Positions 34,873 through 43,601 of a stretch of DNA of 64,000 nt are shown here, in pieces. The translations under genes and the position numbers were made by a program. The stretch spans positions 1 through 64,000 of the forward strand of contig NZ_MTCM01000004.1 of NCBI RefSeq assembly GCF_002000245.1. Reading direction: 5' to 3'. The notes beneath the pieces were generated by a model. The model was not told the origin of the DNA. It saw nothing but the letters and a program-made list of their open reading frames with translations, and made no database searches. The DNA comes from Sphingobacterium sp. CZ-UAM (GTDB taxonomy: Bacteria > Bacteroidota > Bacteroidia > Sphingobacteriales > Sphingobacteriaceae). The first letter of the stretch is position 1, and each line of letters begins with the position of its first letter.

Positions 34873-36855
34873 ATGAATAGTTTTTTTGCTCGCAAGTACG
34901 TCGTTTCCGGAATTTTTGTTGCCATAGTTTTGACTTTGGTTGCCCGCTTATTTTATTTACAGATCATCGACGATTCCTATATACATTCAGCCAATAGCAA
35001 TGTCATGCGCAAGGTCATTGTCTACCCTGCAAGGGGTGTTATTTTGGACCGAAAGGGAAAAGTATTGGTACAAAATGAGCCGGTTTATGATCTGATGGTC
35101 ACACCGCGCGAAGTCAAAGAGATTGACACGGCTTTGTTTTGTAAATTAATTGATATTGACAAAGAAGGTTTTATTAAACGCATGGCTAAAGCCCGGGCAC
35201 ATTCTCCGTATAGGGCATCGATTTTTGAGAAACAATTATCCGTCCGAACTTGGGCGCAATATCAGGAATATCAATATCAGTTTCGTGGATTTTATGTACA
35301 AAAGCGAACAATCAGAAGCTATCCCGATAGTATCGCGGCCCAATTCTTAGGTTATGTCAGTGAGGTAAACGACAAAGATATCGAACGATCCAATGGATTT
35401 TATCGAAGCGGTGATTATATCGGAAGAAGTGGAGTCGAACGCTCCTACGAAGATCTGATTCGTGGTAAAAGAGGCGTTAATAATTTAATGGTGGATGCAC
35501 TGAATCGTCCAAAGGGTATATTTATGGAAGGCAAGTACGACACCCTAGCGGTTGCTGGAGAGGGACTGGTCTCTTCCTTAGATAAGGATCTTCAAATATT
35601 AGGGGAAAACCTCATGAAAAATAAGCTGGGTTCTATTGTTGCAATTGAACCGGCAACGGGAGAAATTTTAGCCTATGTAAGCAGCCCGAGCTATAACCCC
35701 AATCTTATGGTAGGTCGCCAAGTCGGCAATAATTACATGAAGTTGCTGAACGATGAGACCAAACCACTTTTCAATCGTCCTATTCAAGCATCATACCCCC
35801 CGGGATCTGTCTTTAAGGTTGTTTCAGCCCTTACAGCACAACAAGCTGGCGTCATTGACCGAAATACGGTATTTTTCTGTCCACATGGTTATAGCTATGG
35901 TGGCGGACGTGGCTGGATGGGATGTACCCACTATCACGGTTCTACCACTTTACAGCGTTCTGTAGCAGTTTCCTGTAATACCTATTATGGATTTACCTAT
36001 GCCAAAATGATTGATGGACGTGGCCTCTCAGGACCAAAAGCCTACGACCTATGGCGCAATGCAACCACAAAGTTTGGAATCGGCCACAAATTGGGTATAG
36101 ACCTGCCTGGAGAAAAACCAGGATTATTGCCTACCTCGGAATTTTATACAAAACGATATGGCAATGACAAATGGCGTTCAAGTTTCAATATCTCCTTATC
36201 CATTGGTCAAGGAGAGATGGGAATAACACCGCTACAAATGGCCAATATCATGGCTATTGTAGCCAATAAAGGTTTTTACTATAGACCGCATCTCATCAAA
36301 GGGATCGGCGCTCAAAAAATAGCCAAAAAGGAATTTACAGAAAAGATCAGTGCTGGCGTAGATGAAAAATATTACCCTGTAGTCATTCAGGGAATGAGCG
36401 ATGCCGTGAATACACCCGAAGGAACTGCTTGGGCGAATCGTATTCCCAGTATTGAAATGTGTGGAAAGACAGGTACAGCCCAAAACCCGCACGGAGAAAA
36501 TCACGCCGTATTTTTTGCTTTTGCCCCAAGAGAAAATCCGAAAATTGCCATTGCTGTATTTGTGGAAAATGCAGGTTATGGTGGTACATGGGCCGGCCCA
36601 ATAGCCAGTATGATGGTCGAGAAATACCTTAAGGATACCATTACAACCCCAAAATATATTCAGGATCGGATCTATAAAGCGAACTTTCTCCCTGCACCAA
36701 AGAAAGTAATAGATCCCAAAACTAAAGAGGTCAAGAAAGCGGATTCGATCAAATCAAAAACAGATACCGCTAAATCCAAACGACAACTGGCGGCATTGGT
36801 AAAACCAAAAGAAACAATTGTTCACCATAGCGAGGTAAAAAGAAGATATGAATAA
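34873..36855 (+). CDS. mrdA: Penicillin-binding protein 2, elongation transpeptidase
   Basis: A 660-residue class B PBP with an N-terminal membrane anchor, a dimerisation domain, and a transpeptidase domain. The active-site triad is visible: SVFK with Ser312, SCN (in VAVSCNTYYGF), and KTG (in CGKTGTAQNPHG). It cross-links new peptidoglycan during cylinder growth. The C-terminus carries a Lys/Asp-rich extension (about residues 615-660). It overlaps rodA by 8 bp, coupling the transpeptidase to its partner glycosyltransferase. Confidence 0.95.
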   Translation: MNSFFARKYVVSGIFVAIVLTLVARLFYLQIIDDSYIHSANSNVMRKVIVYPARGVILDRKGKVLVQNEPVYDLMVTPREVKEIDTALFCKLIDIDKEGFIKRMAKARAHSPYRASIFEKQLSVRTWAQYQEYQYQFRGFYVQKRTIRSYPDSIAAQFLGYVSEVNDKDIERSNGFYRSGDYIGRSGVERSYEDLIRGKRGVNNLMVDALNRPKGIFMEGKYDTLAVAGEGLVSSLDKDLQILGENLMKNKLGSIVAIEPATGEILAYVSSPSYNPNLMVGRQVGNNYMKLLNDETKPLFNRPIQASYPPGSVFKVVSALTAQQAGVIDRNTVFFCPHGYSYGGGRGWMGCTHYHGSTTLQRSVAVSCNTYYGFTYAKMIDGRGLSGPKAYDLWRNATTKFGIGHKLGIDLPGEKPGLLPTSEFYTKRYGNDKWRSSFNISLSIGQGEMGITPLQMANIMAIVANKGFYYRPHLIKGIGAQKIAKKEFTEKISAGVDEKYYPVVIQGMSDAVNTPEGTAWANRIPSIEMCGKTGTAQNPHGENHAVFFAFAPRENPKIAIAVFVENAGYGGTWAGPIASMMVEKYLKDTITTPKYIQDRIYKANFLPAPKKVIDPKTKEVKKADSIKSKTDTAKSKRQLAALVKPKETIVHHSEVKRRYE

Positions 36856-38113
36856 TCAAAAAAATAGTTTCTTTGGAAAAATAGATTGGTTAACAATCAT
36901 ACTCTGGCTCTCACTCTGTCTGATCGGTCTGTTCAATATCCGAGCAGCCGTATTTAATCCGGAAATGCCCAGCTTTTTTACCTTGGCTACCAACTATGGA
37001 AAACAGTCCTTGTATCTGATTTCGGCAATTATACTAGGCATATCTATTTTGATTATAGATGCCAAATTTTTCAGTTCCGCTTCACCGATATTCTATGGAA
37101 TAACAGCGATCCTGCTTGTTATTGTTTTGGTTGTCGGGCGAAATGTAGGCGGAAATCAGGCCTGGATTGATTTGGGATTTTTCAGGCTACAGCCTTCTGA
37201 GTTTGCCAAGCTATCCACCTGCTTGTTGCTGGCCAACTTTCTTAGTGCCCAGAGCAATAAAGCTCCTACCATGCAGACTCTGGCCATGGGCGCAGGTATT
37301 GTTCTATTCCCTGTATTCCTGGTGATGCTGCAGCCTGACACTGGTTCTGCATTGGCTTTCTTTTCCCTGATTTTTGTTTTTTATCGTGAGGGTTATGTAA
37401 ACAATGAACTATTGATCTTCGGTGGTCTCTGTATCTTACTTTTCGTCTTAGCGCTGTTATTCAATCCATGGATTCTTATTTTAGTCCTAGCGGCTATTAT
37501 TGGATTTTTTATGTGGAGCTTCCGAAAAAAGAGAAAATATATCATTAATCTAAGTATCCTTTTTGCGGCCTGTTCTGCATTTATATTATGCGTAGACTTG
37601 GTTTACGACCATGTGCTGCAACCGCATCAACGAGATCGGATTGATATTATTCTGGGTAAAACACAAGATCTTAAAGATAAGGGATATAATCTAAACCAGT
37701 CTAAAATTGCTATTGGATCCGGGCAATTCTGGGGGAAGGGATATCTGCAGGGAACCCAGACAAAATATAACTTTGTCCCCGAACAGAGTACAGACTTTAT
37801 TTTCTGTACAGTGGGAGAAGAATGGGGCTTTGTCGGTTCGGTAACTTTACTCGCTATTTATCTGACGCTACTCTTGCGCATCATTCACATTGCAGAACGA
37901 CAGCGCTCGGCTTTTGCCAGAATATATGCCTATGGCGTGGCCTCCATTTTGTTTTTTCACCTATTTATCAATATTGGGATGACCATAGGTATTGTTCCCG
38001 TTATTGGAATTCCCTTGCCTTTTGTCAGCTATGGAGGGTCTTCACTCTGGAGTTTCACGATACTACTCTTTATTATGCTCAAATTTGACTCCAATAGAAA
38101 AGGAGTTGTTTAA
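36848..38113 (+). CDS. rodA: SEDS peptidoglycan glycosyltransferase RodA
   Basis: A 421-residue polytopic SEDS protein with about ten membrane helices. Signature segments are GGNQAWIDLGFFRLQPSEFA, the catalytic-loop EQSTDFIFCTVGEEWGFVG, and IGIPLPFVSYGGSSLW. It polymerises lipid II in complex with PBP2. It is the last gene of the rod operon and starts inside the PBP2 gene. Confidence 0.95.
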   Translation: MNNQKNSFFGKIDWLTIILWLSLCLIGLFNIRAAVFNPEMPSFFTLATNYGKQSLYLISAIILGISILIIDAKFFSSASPIFYGITAILLVIVLVVGRNVGGNQAWIDLGFFRLQPSEFAKLSTCLLLANFLSAQSNKAPTMQTLAMGAGIVLFPVFLVMLQPDTGSALAFFSLIFVFYREGYVNNELLIFGGLCILLFVLALLFNPWILILVLAAIIGFFMWSFRKKRKYIINLSILFAACSAFILCVDLVYDHVLQPHQRDRIDIILGKTQDLKDKGYNLNQSKIAIGSGQFWGKGYLQGTQTKYNFVPEQSTDFIFCTVGEEWGFVGSVTLLAIYLTLLLRIIHIAERQRSAFARIYAYGVASILFFHLFINIGMTIGIVPVIGIPLPFVSYGGSSLWSFTILLFIMLKFDSNRKGVV

Positions 38114-38140
38114 CGCATATTTGGTACTGGGATAAATTTT

Positions 38141-38995
38141 CTAGATCCTTTCCAACACCAATTGAATAGCTTTTTCTACCACCGCTTCAGGATTCGGCGA
38201 AAATTCTCCAGCTACCCTACTCGCTAAAATGGCATTTATGGATAAGGCCTGGTGGCCAAACATTTTCGCCAGAGCATAGATACCAGCAGTTTCCATTTCC
38301 AGATTGGTCAAACGGAAATTGTCATACCGAAAGGAATTTACTAAGGGAATCAAATCCGGAATCGTGTTATCTGACCGCACACAACGCCCTTGTGGTGCAT
38401 AGAATCCCGGCGCCGTCAAGGTCATCCCTTTGGGTAGATCAAATGCAATACGGTCTAATAGACACTTACCAGCCTGTGCTACATAGGGTCTTAAACTCAA
38501 TTGCGGAAAATAACGAATTAACGCCTGCTGGATATTCAGTTCAATCTCATCGTCAGGTTTTTGATAGAACTGCATCAGCGCATCAAAACCGACCCCATAT
38601 TCCGAGGCCAATATAGTTCCCATTTCGACATCTGTCTGTACAGCCCCGGAAGTACCGATACGCACAATATCCAAAGAGGCCAGCTCCTTTTTTACTTCCT
38701 TATGCTGAAAATCGATATTCACCAATGCATCCAGCTCATTCAATACAATATCAATATTATCTGTACCTATACCTGTAGAGATCACACTCAACCGCTTAGT
38801 ACCAATATATCCCGTATGAGTGATAAACTCACGCTTCCCTTTTTTGAGTTCGATACGGTCAAAATATTTCGAAACCTTGGCGACACGGTCTGGATCTCCT
38901 ACCGTAATGATAGTATTGGCTAAATCTTCGGGCAATAAATTCAAATGGTAAATACTTCCATCTGAATTTAAAATGAGTTCTGAATTGTTTATCAT
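38141..38995 (-). CDS. Nucleoside phosphorylase (uridine phosphorylase type)
   Basis: ATG 38995 (MINNSELIL, 284 residues) is chosen over 39022 because it gives a 4-bp ATGA overlap with the yigZ stop. The phosphate-binding segment TVGDPDRVAKVSKYFD and the stretch RIGTSGAVQTDVEMGTILAS fit PNP/UDP family 1; the C-terminal NLEMETAGIYALA matches the substrate Glu-Met-Glu motif. It would cleave a nucleoside to base and ribose-1-phosphate; base preference is not certain. Confidence 0.85.
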   Translation of the reverse strand: MINNSELILNSDGSIYHLNLLPEDLANTIITVGDPDRVAKVSKYFDRIELKKGKREFITHTGYIGTKRLSVISTGIGTDNIDIVLNELDALVNIDFQHKEVKKELASLDIVRIGTSGAVQTDVEMGTILASEYGVGFDALMQFYQKPDDEIELNIQQALIRYFPQLSLRPYVAQAGKCLLDRIAFDLPKGMTLTAPGFYAPQGRCVRSDNTIPDLIPLVNSFRYDNFRLTNLEMETAGIYALAKMFGHQALSINAILASRVAGEFSPNPEAVVEKAIQLVLERI

Positions 38996-39609
38996 ATCGT
39001 TCTTAAATAATTCAATTGACAACCTTCAATTTTCGAAAAACGCTCTACGACACGGTTCACCTGCATTTTACGCACCTCAAATTCCAGATAACAATTATTA
39101 TCAAATTCCTGCTTTTCGATTTCCAGTCCTTCTTCCTTAATAATACGCATAACATCATTCATATTTAGATAATCAAAAGTCAACCCATAGCTATCGTTAA
39201 CTGTACGTTCGATGATCTGAGCTTGGTCCAATGCATCCTGTGTAGCCGATTTATAAGCATTAATCAAGCCCGGTACACCCAGCAAGGTCCCGCCGAAATA
39301 ACGGACAACAACGACGATTATATTGGTAATGTCTGCCGAAAGCAAAGCATTTAAAATAGGACGCCCCGCGGTGCCAGAGGGTTCACCATCATCGTTTATC
39401 CGAAATACATTTCGATCCGGAGTCAGCCGATAAGCCCAGCAGTGGTGTCTTGCTTTCGGATGCAGAGATTTCACCTCCTGTAGAACATCTTTTAATTTCT
39501 CCTCAGATTTAAAAGGAAATGCATAGGCAATAAATTTGCTCCCTTTATCTCTAAAAATTCCCTCATAGTTTGCATCGATCGTTCGATAAGTATCTTCAAA
39601 TAAACTCAC
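38992..39609 (-). CDS. yigZ: YigZ/IMPACT family protein
   Basis: A GTG start at 39609 (VSLFEDTYRTI, 205 residues) is preferred to 39669 because it overlaps the upstream stop as GTGA and gives the usual family length. The UPF0029 domain shows GSKFIAYAFP, ARHHCWAYRL, INDDGEPSGTAGRPIL and VVVRYFGGTLLGVPGL, hallmarks of the family; a ferredoxin-like C-terminal domain follows. The bacterial function is not established. Confidence 0.88.
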   Translation of the reverse strand: MSLFEDTYRTIDANYEGIFRDKGSKFIAYAFPFKSEEKLKDVLQEVKSLHPKARHHCWAYRLTPDRNVFRINDDGEPSGTAGRPILNALLSADITNIIVVVVRYFGGTLLGVPGLINAYKSATQDALDQAQIIERTVNDSYGLTFDYLNMNDVMRIIKEEGLEIEKQEFDNNCYLEFEVRKMQVNRVVERFSKIEGCQLNYLRTI

Positions 39610-40478
39610 TGATATGCGATAATTAAAACTGAAACAATAGAAAGGACTATCCCCAGGTAATTCAACCATGAGAGTCTTTCTTTAAAAAATAATACACCCA
39701 CCAAAGCGCCCAACGAGATAACACCAATATTCATTCCAGTAAATACGACGGAAGGGTTCTCGGGTAATGCCCGATGAGCTTTCATATAAAATAATATATT
39801 ACAAAAATTGAAAGCGCCTAAAATCAGGCCATAGACGGCAGCTTTACCTGAAAAGTTCTGCTTTTCAACAAAGATAAAATAGCCTAGTAAAGCAAATGCA
39901 ATCAGCATGGCCATAACAAAGATAATAAACATCGAACTGACATAAGGTATCGTCACATGCAATGCCACCTGTTTAAAAAGGATATCAATAATCCCCATAC
40001 CAATAAAAACAAGCAATGGGTAGACACTATTTTTATAGCCTGTATTTGACAGGGTTACTGTAGGGAGAGATTTTCGCCAACCGATGGAACATATTATCGC
40101 CAATAGACCTACCCCTATTCCCAATAGTTTATTTCCCTGTAGCTTTTCGTGGAATAAAAAAAACGCTGCCAGTAAGGGAATAAATAAAGACAGTCGCTGA
40201 GCCACCTCTGTTTTTACCAAACCGCTATAACGGATAGATAATGCAATAAATACAAACATCCCCGGTAATAGTACGGCCAGTGCCACATACAGCGGGAATG
40301 GTAAGGCATCCCAGCTTATTTCTTTTATTTCGGGCCGTAATATAAAGTAGGTCAAAGCAACCGCCATAGGATAATTCCAGACAATCACTTGTTTTGTTTC
40401 TACTCCATGCTGTTTTGCCAGTTTTAACAATACAGCTACAGTGACACTACAGATAACACTTATAAGGACATAAATCAT
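39606..40478 (-). CDS. EamA/DMT-superfamily transporter
   Basis: A 290-residue membrane protein with about ten hydrophobic helices and duplicated architecture, as in EamA drug/metabolite transporters. The C-terminal repeat contains VVFTGMNIGVISLGALVGVL then FFKERLSWLNYLGI, the typical helix-loop-helix pattern. The substrate is unknown. It overlaps yigZ by 4 bp and follows the nuclease gene by 38 bp. Confidence 0.82.
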   Translation of the reverse strand: MIYVLISVICSVTVAVLLKLAKQHGVETKQVIVWNYPMAVALTYFILRPEIKEISWDALPFPLYVALAVLLPGMFVFIALSIRYSGLVKTEVAQRLSLFIPLLAAFFLFHEKLQGNKLLGIGVGLLAIICSIGWRKSLPTVTLSNTGYKNSVYPLLVFIGMGIIDILFKQVALHVTIPYVSSMFIIFVMAMLIAFALLGYFIFVEKQNFSGKAAVYGLILGAFNFCNILFYMKAHRALPENPSVVFTGMNIGVISLGALVGVLFFKERLSWLNYLGIVLSIVSVLIIAYQ

Positions 40479-40516
40479 TGTTCTATTATTACTAAATTAG
40501 TTCCAAAGCCCACAAA

Positions 40517-40993
40517 TCACTTCCAAAGGCCACGCTTTGCCTGACGGGCCTGTCGTTCTAATTTTACAAAAAAATCAGCATACTGAACATTTGGGGCCAA
40601 GGTGTAGGTCATCGCATAGCCCTGCTCGATCAGCTCCGCGTTAACAAATTTCTCCCTAAGATACACATAAGCAAGAAGTCTTCCATAACGATCCTTTTTA
40701 CCAACATCAAAGACTAGCTTTACATTTTTTCCAGTCAACATAGCTTGTAGGTATTCCTTTGCCTCCAGGCCATAGTAACCAACTTCCTTTCGTGCCGTTC
40801 TCCTTGTTTCGGGAGCATCAATCCCAATCAAGCGTACCCGCTCGCCTTTTTTACTACCATTTTCAATCACAAAGGTGTCTCCATCTATCACCCGCCGTAC
40901 TTTTACATACCGTTCCTCCCCTTTATAAGAAAAACCTAAAAACAAGAAACAGATGATAATGGTACTCACCAAAAAATTAAATCGCTTTAGCAT
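40517..40993 (-). CDS. Exported thermonuclease (SNase) family protein
   Basis: ATG 40993 gives a 158-residue protein with an export signal (MLKRFNFLVSTIIICFLFLG); the longer frame from 41068 lacks a sensible N-terminus. The SNase fold shows VIDGDTFVIENG, VRLIGIDAPETRR, the catalytic-region DRYGRLLAYVYL, and LIEQGYAM. It probably degrades nucleic acids in the periplasm or outside. It begins the leftward four-gene operon. Confidence 0.85.
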   Translation of the reverse strand: MLKRFNFLVSTIIICFLFLGFSYKGEERYVKVRRVIDGDTFVIENGSKKGERVRLIGIDAPETRRTARKEVGYYGLEAKEYLQAMLTGKNVKLVFDVGKKDRYGRLLAYVYLREKFVNAELIEQGYAMTYTLAPNVQYADFFVKLERQARQAKRGLWK

Positions 40994-41137
40994 AAAAATC
41001 AAATTTGCGCAAAGGTAATAAAATACTTTTTCAGCAAACAGTGTATAAAACACAGCATATTTCAACAAAAAAAATCACTATTTTCAACAAAAAAAAACAC
41101 CTAAAAAAGCAGCCATTTTAAATATGTTTTTTATGTT

Positions 41138-41342
41138 AAAAAATCATTAAAAAATAGATTCATAAAAGATAATAAAAACCATAAAACTCTATAAAAAAGA
41201 ATATTACAAAAATAAAATCTCTAACAAAAGCTGTAAAAAAACACTTATTTTTATCATAAAAAAATCAATAAAAAAACATCAAAAACACACCAAAATCACA
41301 CCTATTAGCAATAGATTTTTCATGAAAAAAAATTATTTTTTC
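41138..41342. other. Phased A-tract region upstream of the pheA promoter
   Basis: Runs of four to seven A on the plus strand begin at 41138, 41149, 41164, 41174, 41183, 41193, 41226, 41235, 41258, 41270 and 41281, with many spacings of 9-12 bp. Such phasing bends DNA. There is no coding potential. Confidence 0.5.
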
Positions 41343-41372
41343 TTTGATATTTCAAAAACATTCGTACATTTG
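41343..41372 (+). promoter_or_regulatory. Promoter of the pheA leader
   Basis: TTTG at 41343-41346, 18 nt, then TACATTTG at 41365-41372 is a full Bacteroidota promoter match. The predicted transcription start lies around 41379, giving a leader mRNA of about 170 nt before pheA. Confidence 0.65.
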
Positions 41373-41392
41373 AAATGTCAAACAACACAAGG

Positions 41393-41458
41393 ATGAACAG
41401 ATCATATACATATTTCTATTTTAACTTCTTTTATTTTAAAAATAAGAGCCGGGATTAG
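41393..41458 (+). CDS. Phe/Tyr-rich attenuator leader peptide
   Basis: A 21-codon ORF (ATG 41393, TAG 41456-41458) with AAGG directly before the ATG. Its core is YTYFYFNFFYF (codons 5-15); in total 5 Phe and 4 Tyr among 21 residues, and the peptide ends KNKSRD. It lies between a strong promoter and a terminator hairpin, just upstream of pheA. This is the classical design of an attenuation leader: ribosome stalling at Phe or Tyr codons would report scarcity of the charged tRNAs. It is too short for automatic gene calling. Confidence 0.85.
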   Translation: MNRSYTYFYFNFFYFKNKSRD

Positions 41459-41500
41459 ATTGTGTATACATTAAAATATAACAAGAAAGAGTCCCGGTTT
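41446..41500 (+). promoter_or_regulatory. Antiterminator stem of the pheA attenuator
   Basis: GAGCCGGGATT (41446-41456) can pair with AGTCCCGGTTT (41490-41500), an 11-bp stem with G-U pairs around a core CCGGGA/TCCCGG. Its 3' arm overlaps the 5' arm of the terminator, so the two folds exclude each other. Its 5' arm covers the last leader codons and the stop, so a ribosome that finishes the leader would block it, while one stalled at the earlier Phe/Tyr codons would leave it free. Confidence 0.7.
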
Positions 41501-41523
41501 AGATGATCGGGACTCTTTCTTGT
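41481..41523 (+). terminator. Attenuator terminator upstream of pheA
   Basis: ACAAGAAAGAGTCCCG (41481-41496) and its exact complement at 41508-41523 form a 16-bp perfect stem with an 11-nt loop; the 3' arm is T-rich and runs into TTTAA. It ends 25 nt before the pheA ATG, so it must be read through for pheA expression. Confidence 0.8.
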
Positions 41524-41548
41524 TTAAGGGCAAAATAGCAACAAGAAA

Positions 41549-42373
41549 ATGAGTTTAAAAATTGCGATACAAGGAGCAAAAGCTTCATTTCACGAGGAAG
41601 CAGCATTTAAATATTTTGGGCGTGAGGTCGAAATTGTTGAATGTGATTCATTCAAAAAAACCTGTGAATTGCTAAAACAAAGAAAAGTAGATTACATTGT
41701 TATGGCGATCGAAAATTCGATTGCAGGTAGTCTGCTACCAAACTATAATCTGCTTCGGGACTACAAATTCCATATCACAGGCGAAGTCTATCTCAACATT
41801 CAGCAGAATCTGATGGTATTACCTGGTGTTAAACTGAAAGACATCAAACACATCGAATCACATCCGATCGCCATCCGCCAATGCGAGGAATTTCTTTCAG
41901 AACTGGAAGGTGTACGTATTACCGAAGGGTCAGACACAGCAGCCACAGCAAAGATGATTGCTGAACGGAAATTGACTGATACAGCTGCTATTGCAGGTAC
42001 TTTAGCCGCCGAAATTTATGGGCTTGAGATTCTAGAGAAAAGAATCGAAACCAATAAAAAGAATGCAACACGTTTCCTGGTTCTATCCAATGAGGTGGTT
42101 GAACACAAAAATGCGAATAAAGCATCTTTATCGTTTCAAACGGGAAATACAGTTGGTTCCTTAGCGACAATTTTACAGTGTTTTGCTGAGCAAAATATCA
42201 ACTTGAGCAAGATTCAGTCTATGCCTGTTATCGGAAAACGCAACGAATATGACTTTTTCGTTGATGTTGAATGGAAAAAACAATCAGACTATGAGGCTGC
42301 GATCCGAAAAGTACTCAAACATAGCATCAATTTCAATATTATGGGCGAATACATCAAAAACGAGAAACTATAA
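41549..42373 (+). CDS. pheA: Prephenate dehydratase
   Basis: A 274-residue monofunctional enzyme (no fused chorismate mutase) converting prephenate to phenylpyruvate, the Phe branch. The dehydratase domain starts IAIQGAKASFHEEAAFKYFG and carries AIENSIAGSLLPNYNLL and the Thr-containing ATRFLVLS. An ACT domain (about residues 190-270; NINLSKIQSMPVIGKRNEYD) is expected to bind Phe for feedback inhibition. It is preceded by the attenuator; the DAHPS-chorismate mutase gene follows after 115 bp. Confidence 0.95.
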   Translation: MSLKIAIQGAKASFHEEAAFKYFGREVEIVECDSFKKTCELLKQRKVDYIVMAIENSIAGSLLPNYNLLRDYKFHITGEVYLNIQQNLMVLPGVKLKDIKHIESHPIAIRQCEEFLSELEGVRITEGSDTAATAKMIAERKLTDTAAIAGTLAAEIYGLEILEKRIETNKKNATRFLVLSNEVVEHKNANKASLSFQTGNTVGSLATILQCFAEQNINLSKIQSMPVIGKRNEYDFFVDVEWKKQSDYEAAIRKVLKHSINFNIMGEYIKNEKL

Positions 42374-42488
42374 TCAACAATTTAATAATTAAAAAAATCA
42401 ACTTATCCTGAATCTGTTGGAGCTATAAAGACTTACAAAACAAGCATAACGGCTTAGCAGACTCAAATACCTTTAAAAAATTATTCCG

Positions 42489-43601
42489 ATGAAAAATACA
42501 TTAGAAATCACTCCTTTGAAATCATGGTTGGATACTGGAGACAAACCTTTAATTATCGCAGGCCCTTGTAGTGCAGAAACAGAAGAACAACTTGTATCTA
42601 CAGCTCATCTATTGGCAAACACTGGAAAAGTAAATATTTTACGTGCAGGAATCTGGAAACCACGTACTCGTCCAGGTGAATTTGAAGGTATCGGTTCCAT
42701 TGGTTTGGAGTGGTTGAAGAGAGCGAAAGAAGAGACAGGTTTATTGACAGCTACAGAGGTTGCGACAGCAAAACACGTCGAAGAAGCTTTGGCAGCTGGT
42801 GTTGATGTACTTTGGGTAGGTGCACGTTCCACTGCAAACCCATTCACGGTACAAGAAATCGCTGATGCACTACAGGGAGTAGATGTACCAGTTTTCGTAA
42901 AAAACCCTGTTAACCCAGATTTGTCGTTGTGGATCGGTGCTTTGGAGCGTATCAACCGTGCTGGCATCAAAAAATTAGGTGCTATCCACCGTGGATTCTC
43001 TTCTTACGAGAAAACAGCATTCCGCAATGAGCCGATGTGGGATTTAGCTATCCAGTTAAAAACTGCTTGTCCTAATTTGCCGATCATCAATGACCCTAGC
43101 CACATCTGTGGTAACCGCGAATTATTACCGTACATCGCCCAAAAAGCTATGGATATGGATATGCAAGGTTTGATCATCGAATCACATATTGATCCTTCTG
43201 TTGCATGGACTGATGCCAAACAACAAGTTACGCCAGTAGCCCTAGCAGAGTTGATCAATCATTTAACATTACGTAAAGCTGATTCTGACAACCCTTCATT
43301 TGAGGATAAATTAGCCGAATTGCGTAGCAACATTGACAAATTGGACGATTTAATTATCCAAAAAATCGGTGAGCGTATGAAAATTGCAGAGAAAATCGGT
43401 GAATACAAACGCGACAACAATGTAACCATCCTACAGGTAAACCGCTGGGATGAGATTGTTCAAAAACGCACAAAACTTGCTGAGGCGCTTTCTTTGGGCA
43501 GCGAATTTGCAACAAAATTCCTAGAATTAATTCACAACGAATCTATCCGTAAACAAAATGCGGTAATGAATTCACAGGAACAACCAACAGCAGAAGCATA
43601 A
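42489..43601 (+). CDS. aroF: DAHP synthase fused to chorismate mutase
   Basis: A 370-residue bifunctional enzyme. Residues about 15-260 are a type I DAHP synthase of the KDO8P-like group (IAGPCSAETEEQL, WKPRTRPGEFEG, GAIHRGFSSYEK, IINDPSHICGNR). Residues about 275-360 are an AroQ-type chorismate mutase (LAELRSNIDKLDDLIIQKI, then GERMKIAEKIGEYKRDN). It thus catalyses the first shikimate step and the chorismate-to-prephenate step that feeds PheA. Its stop codon overlaps the aroA start by one base. Confidence 0.93.
   Translation: MKNTLEITPLKSWLDTGDKPLIIAGPCSAETEEQLVSTAHLLANTGKVNILRAGIWKPRTRPGEFEGIGSIGLEWLKRAKEETGLLTATEVATAKHVEEALAAGVDVLWVGARSTANPFTVQEIADALQGVDVPVFVKNPVNPDLSLWIGALERINRAGIKKLGAIHRGFSSYEKTAFRNEPMWDLAIQLKTACPNLPIINDPSHICGNRELLPYIAQKAMDMDMQGLIIESHIDPSVAWTDAKQQVTPVALAELINHLTLRKADSDNPSFEDKLAELRSNIDKLDDLIIQKIGERMKIAEKIGEYKRDNNVTILQVNRWDEIVQKRTKLAEALSLGSEFATKFLELIHNESIRKQNAVMNSQEQPTAEA

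Noticed and set aside
41481..41523. Interpretation of this hairpin as the terminator of an upstream gene
   Set aside because: The upstream nuclease gene is transcribed the other way, so no rightward gene other than the leader peptide would need it.
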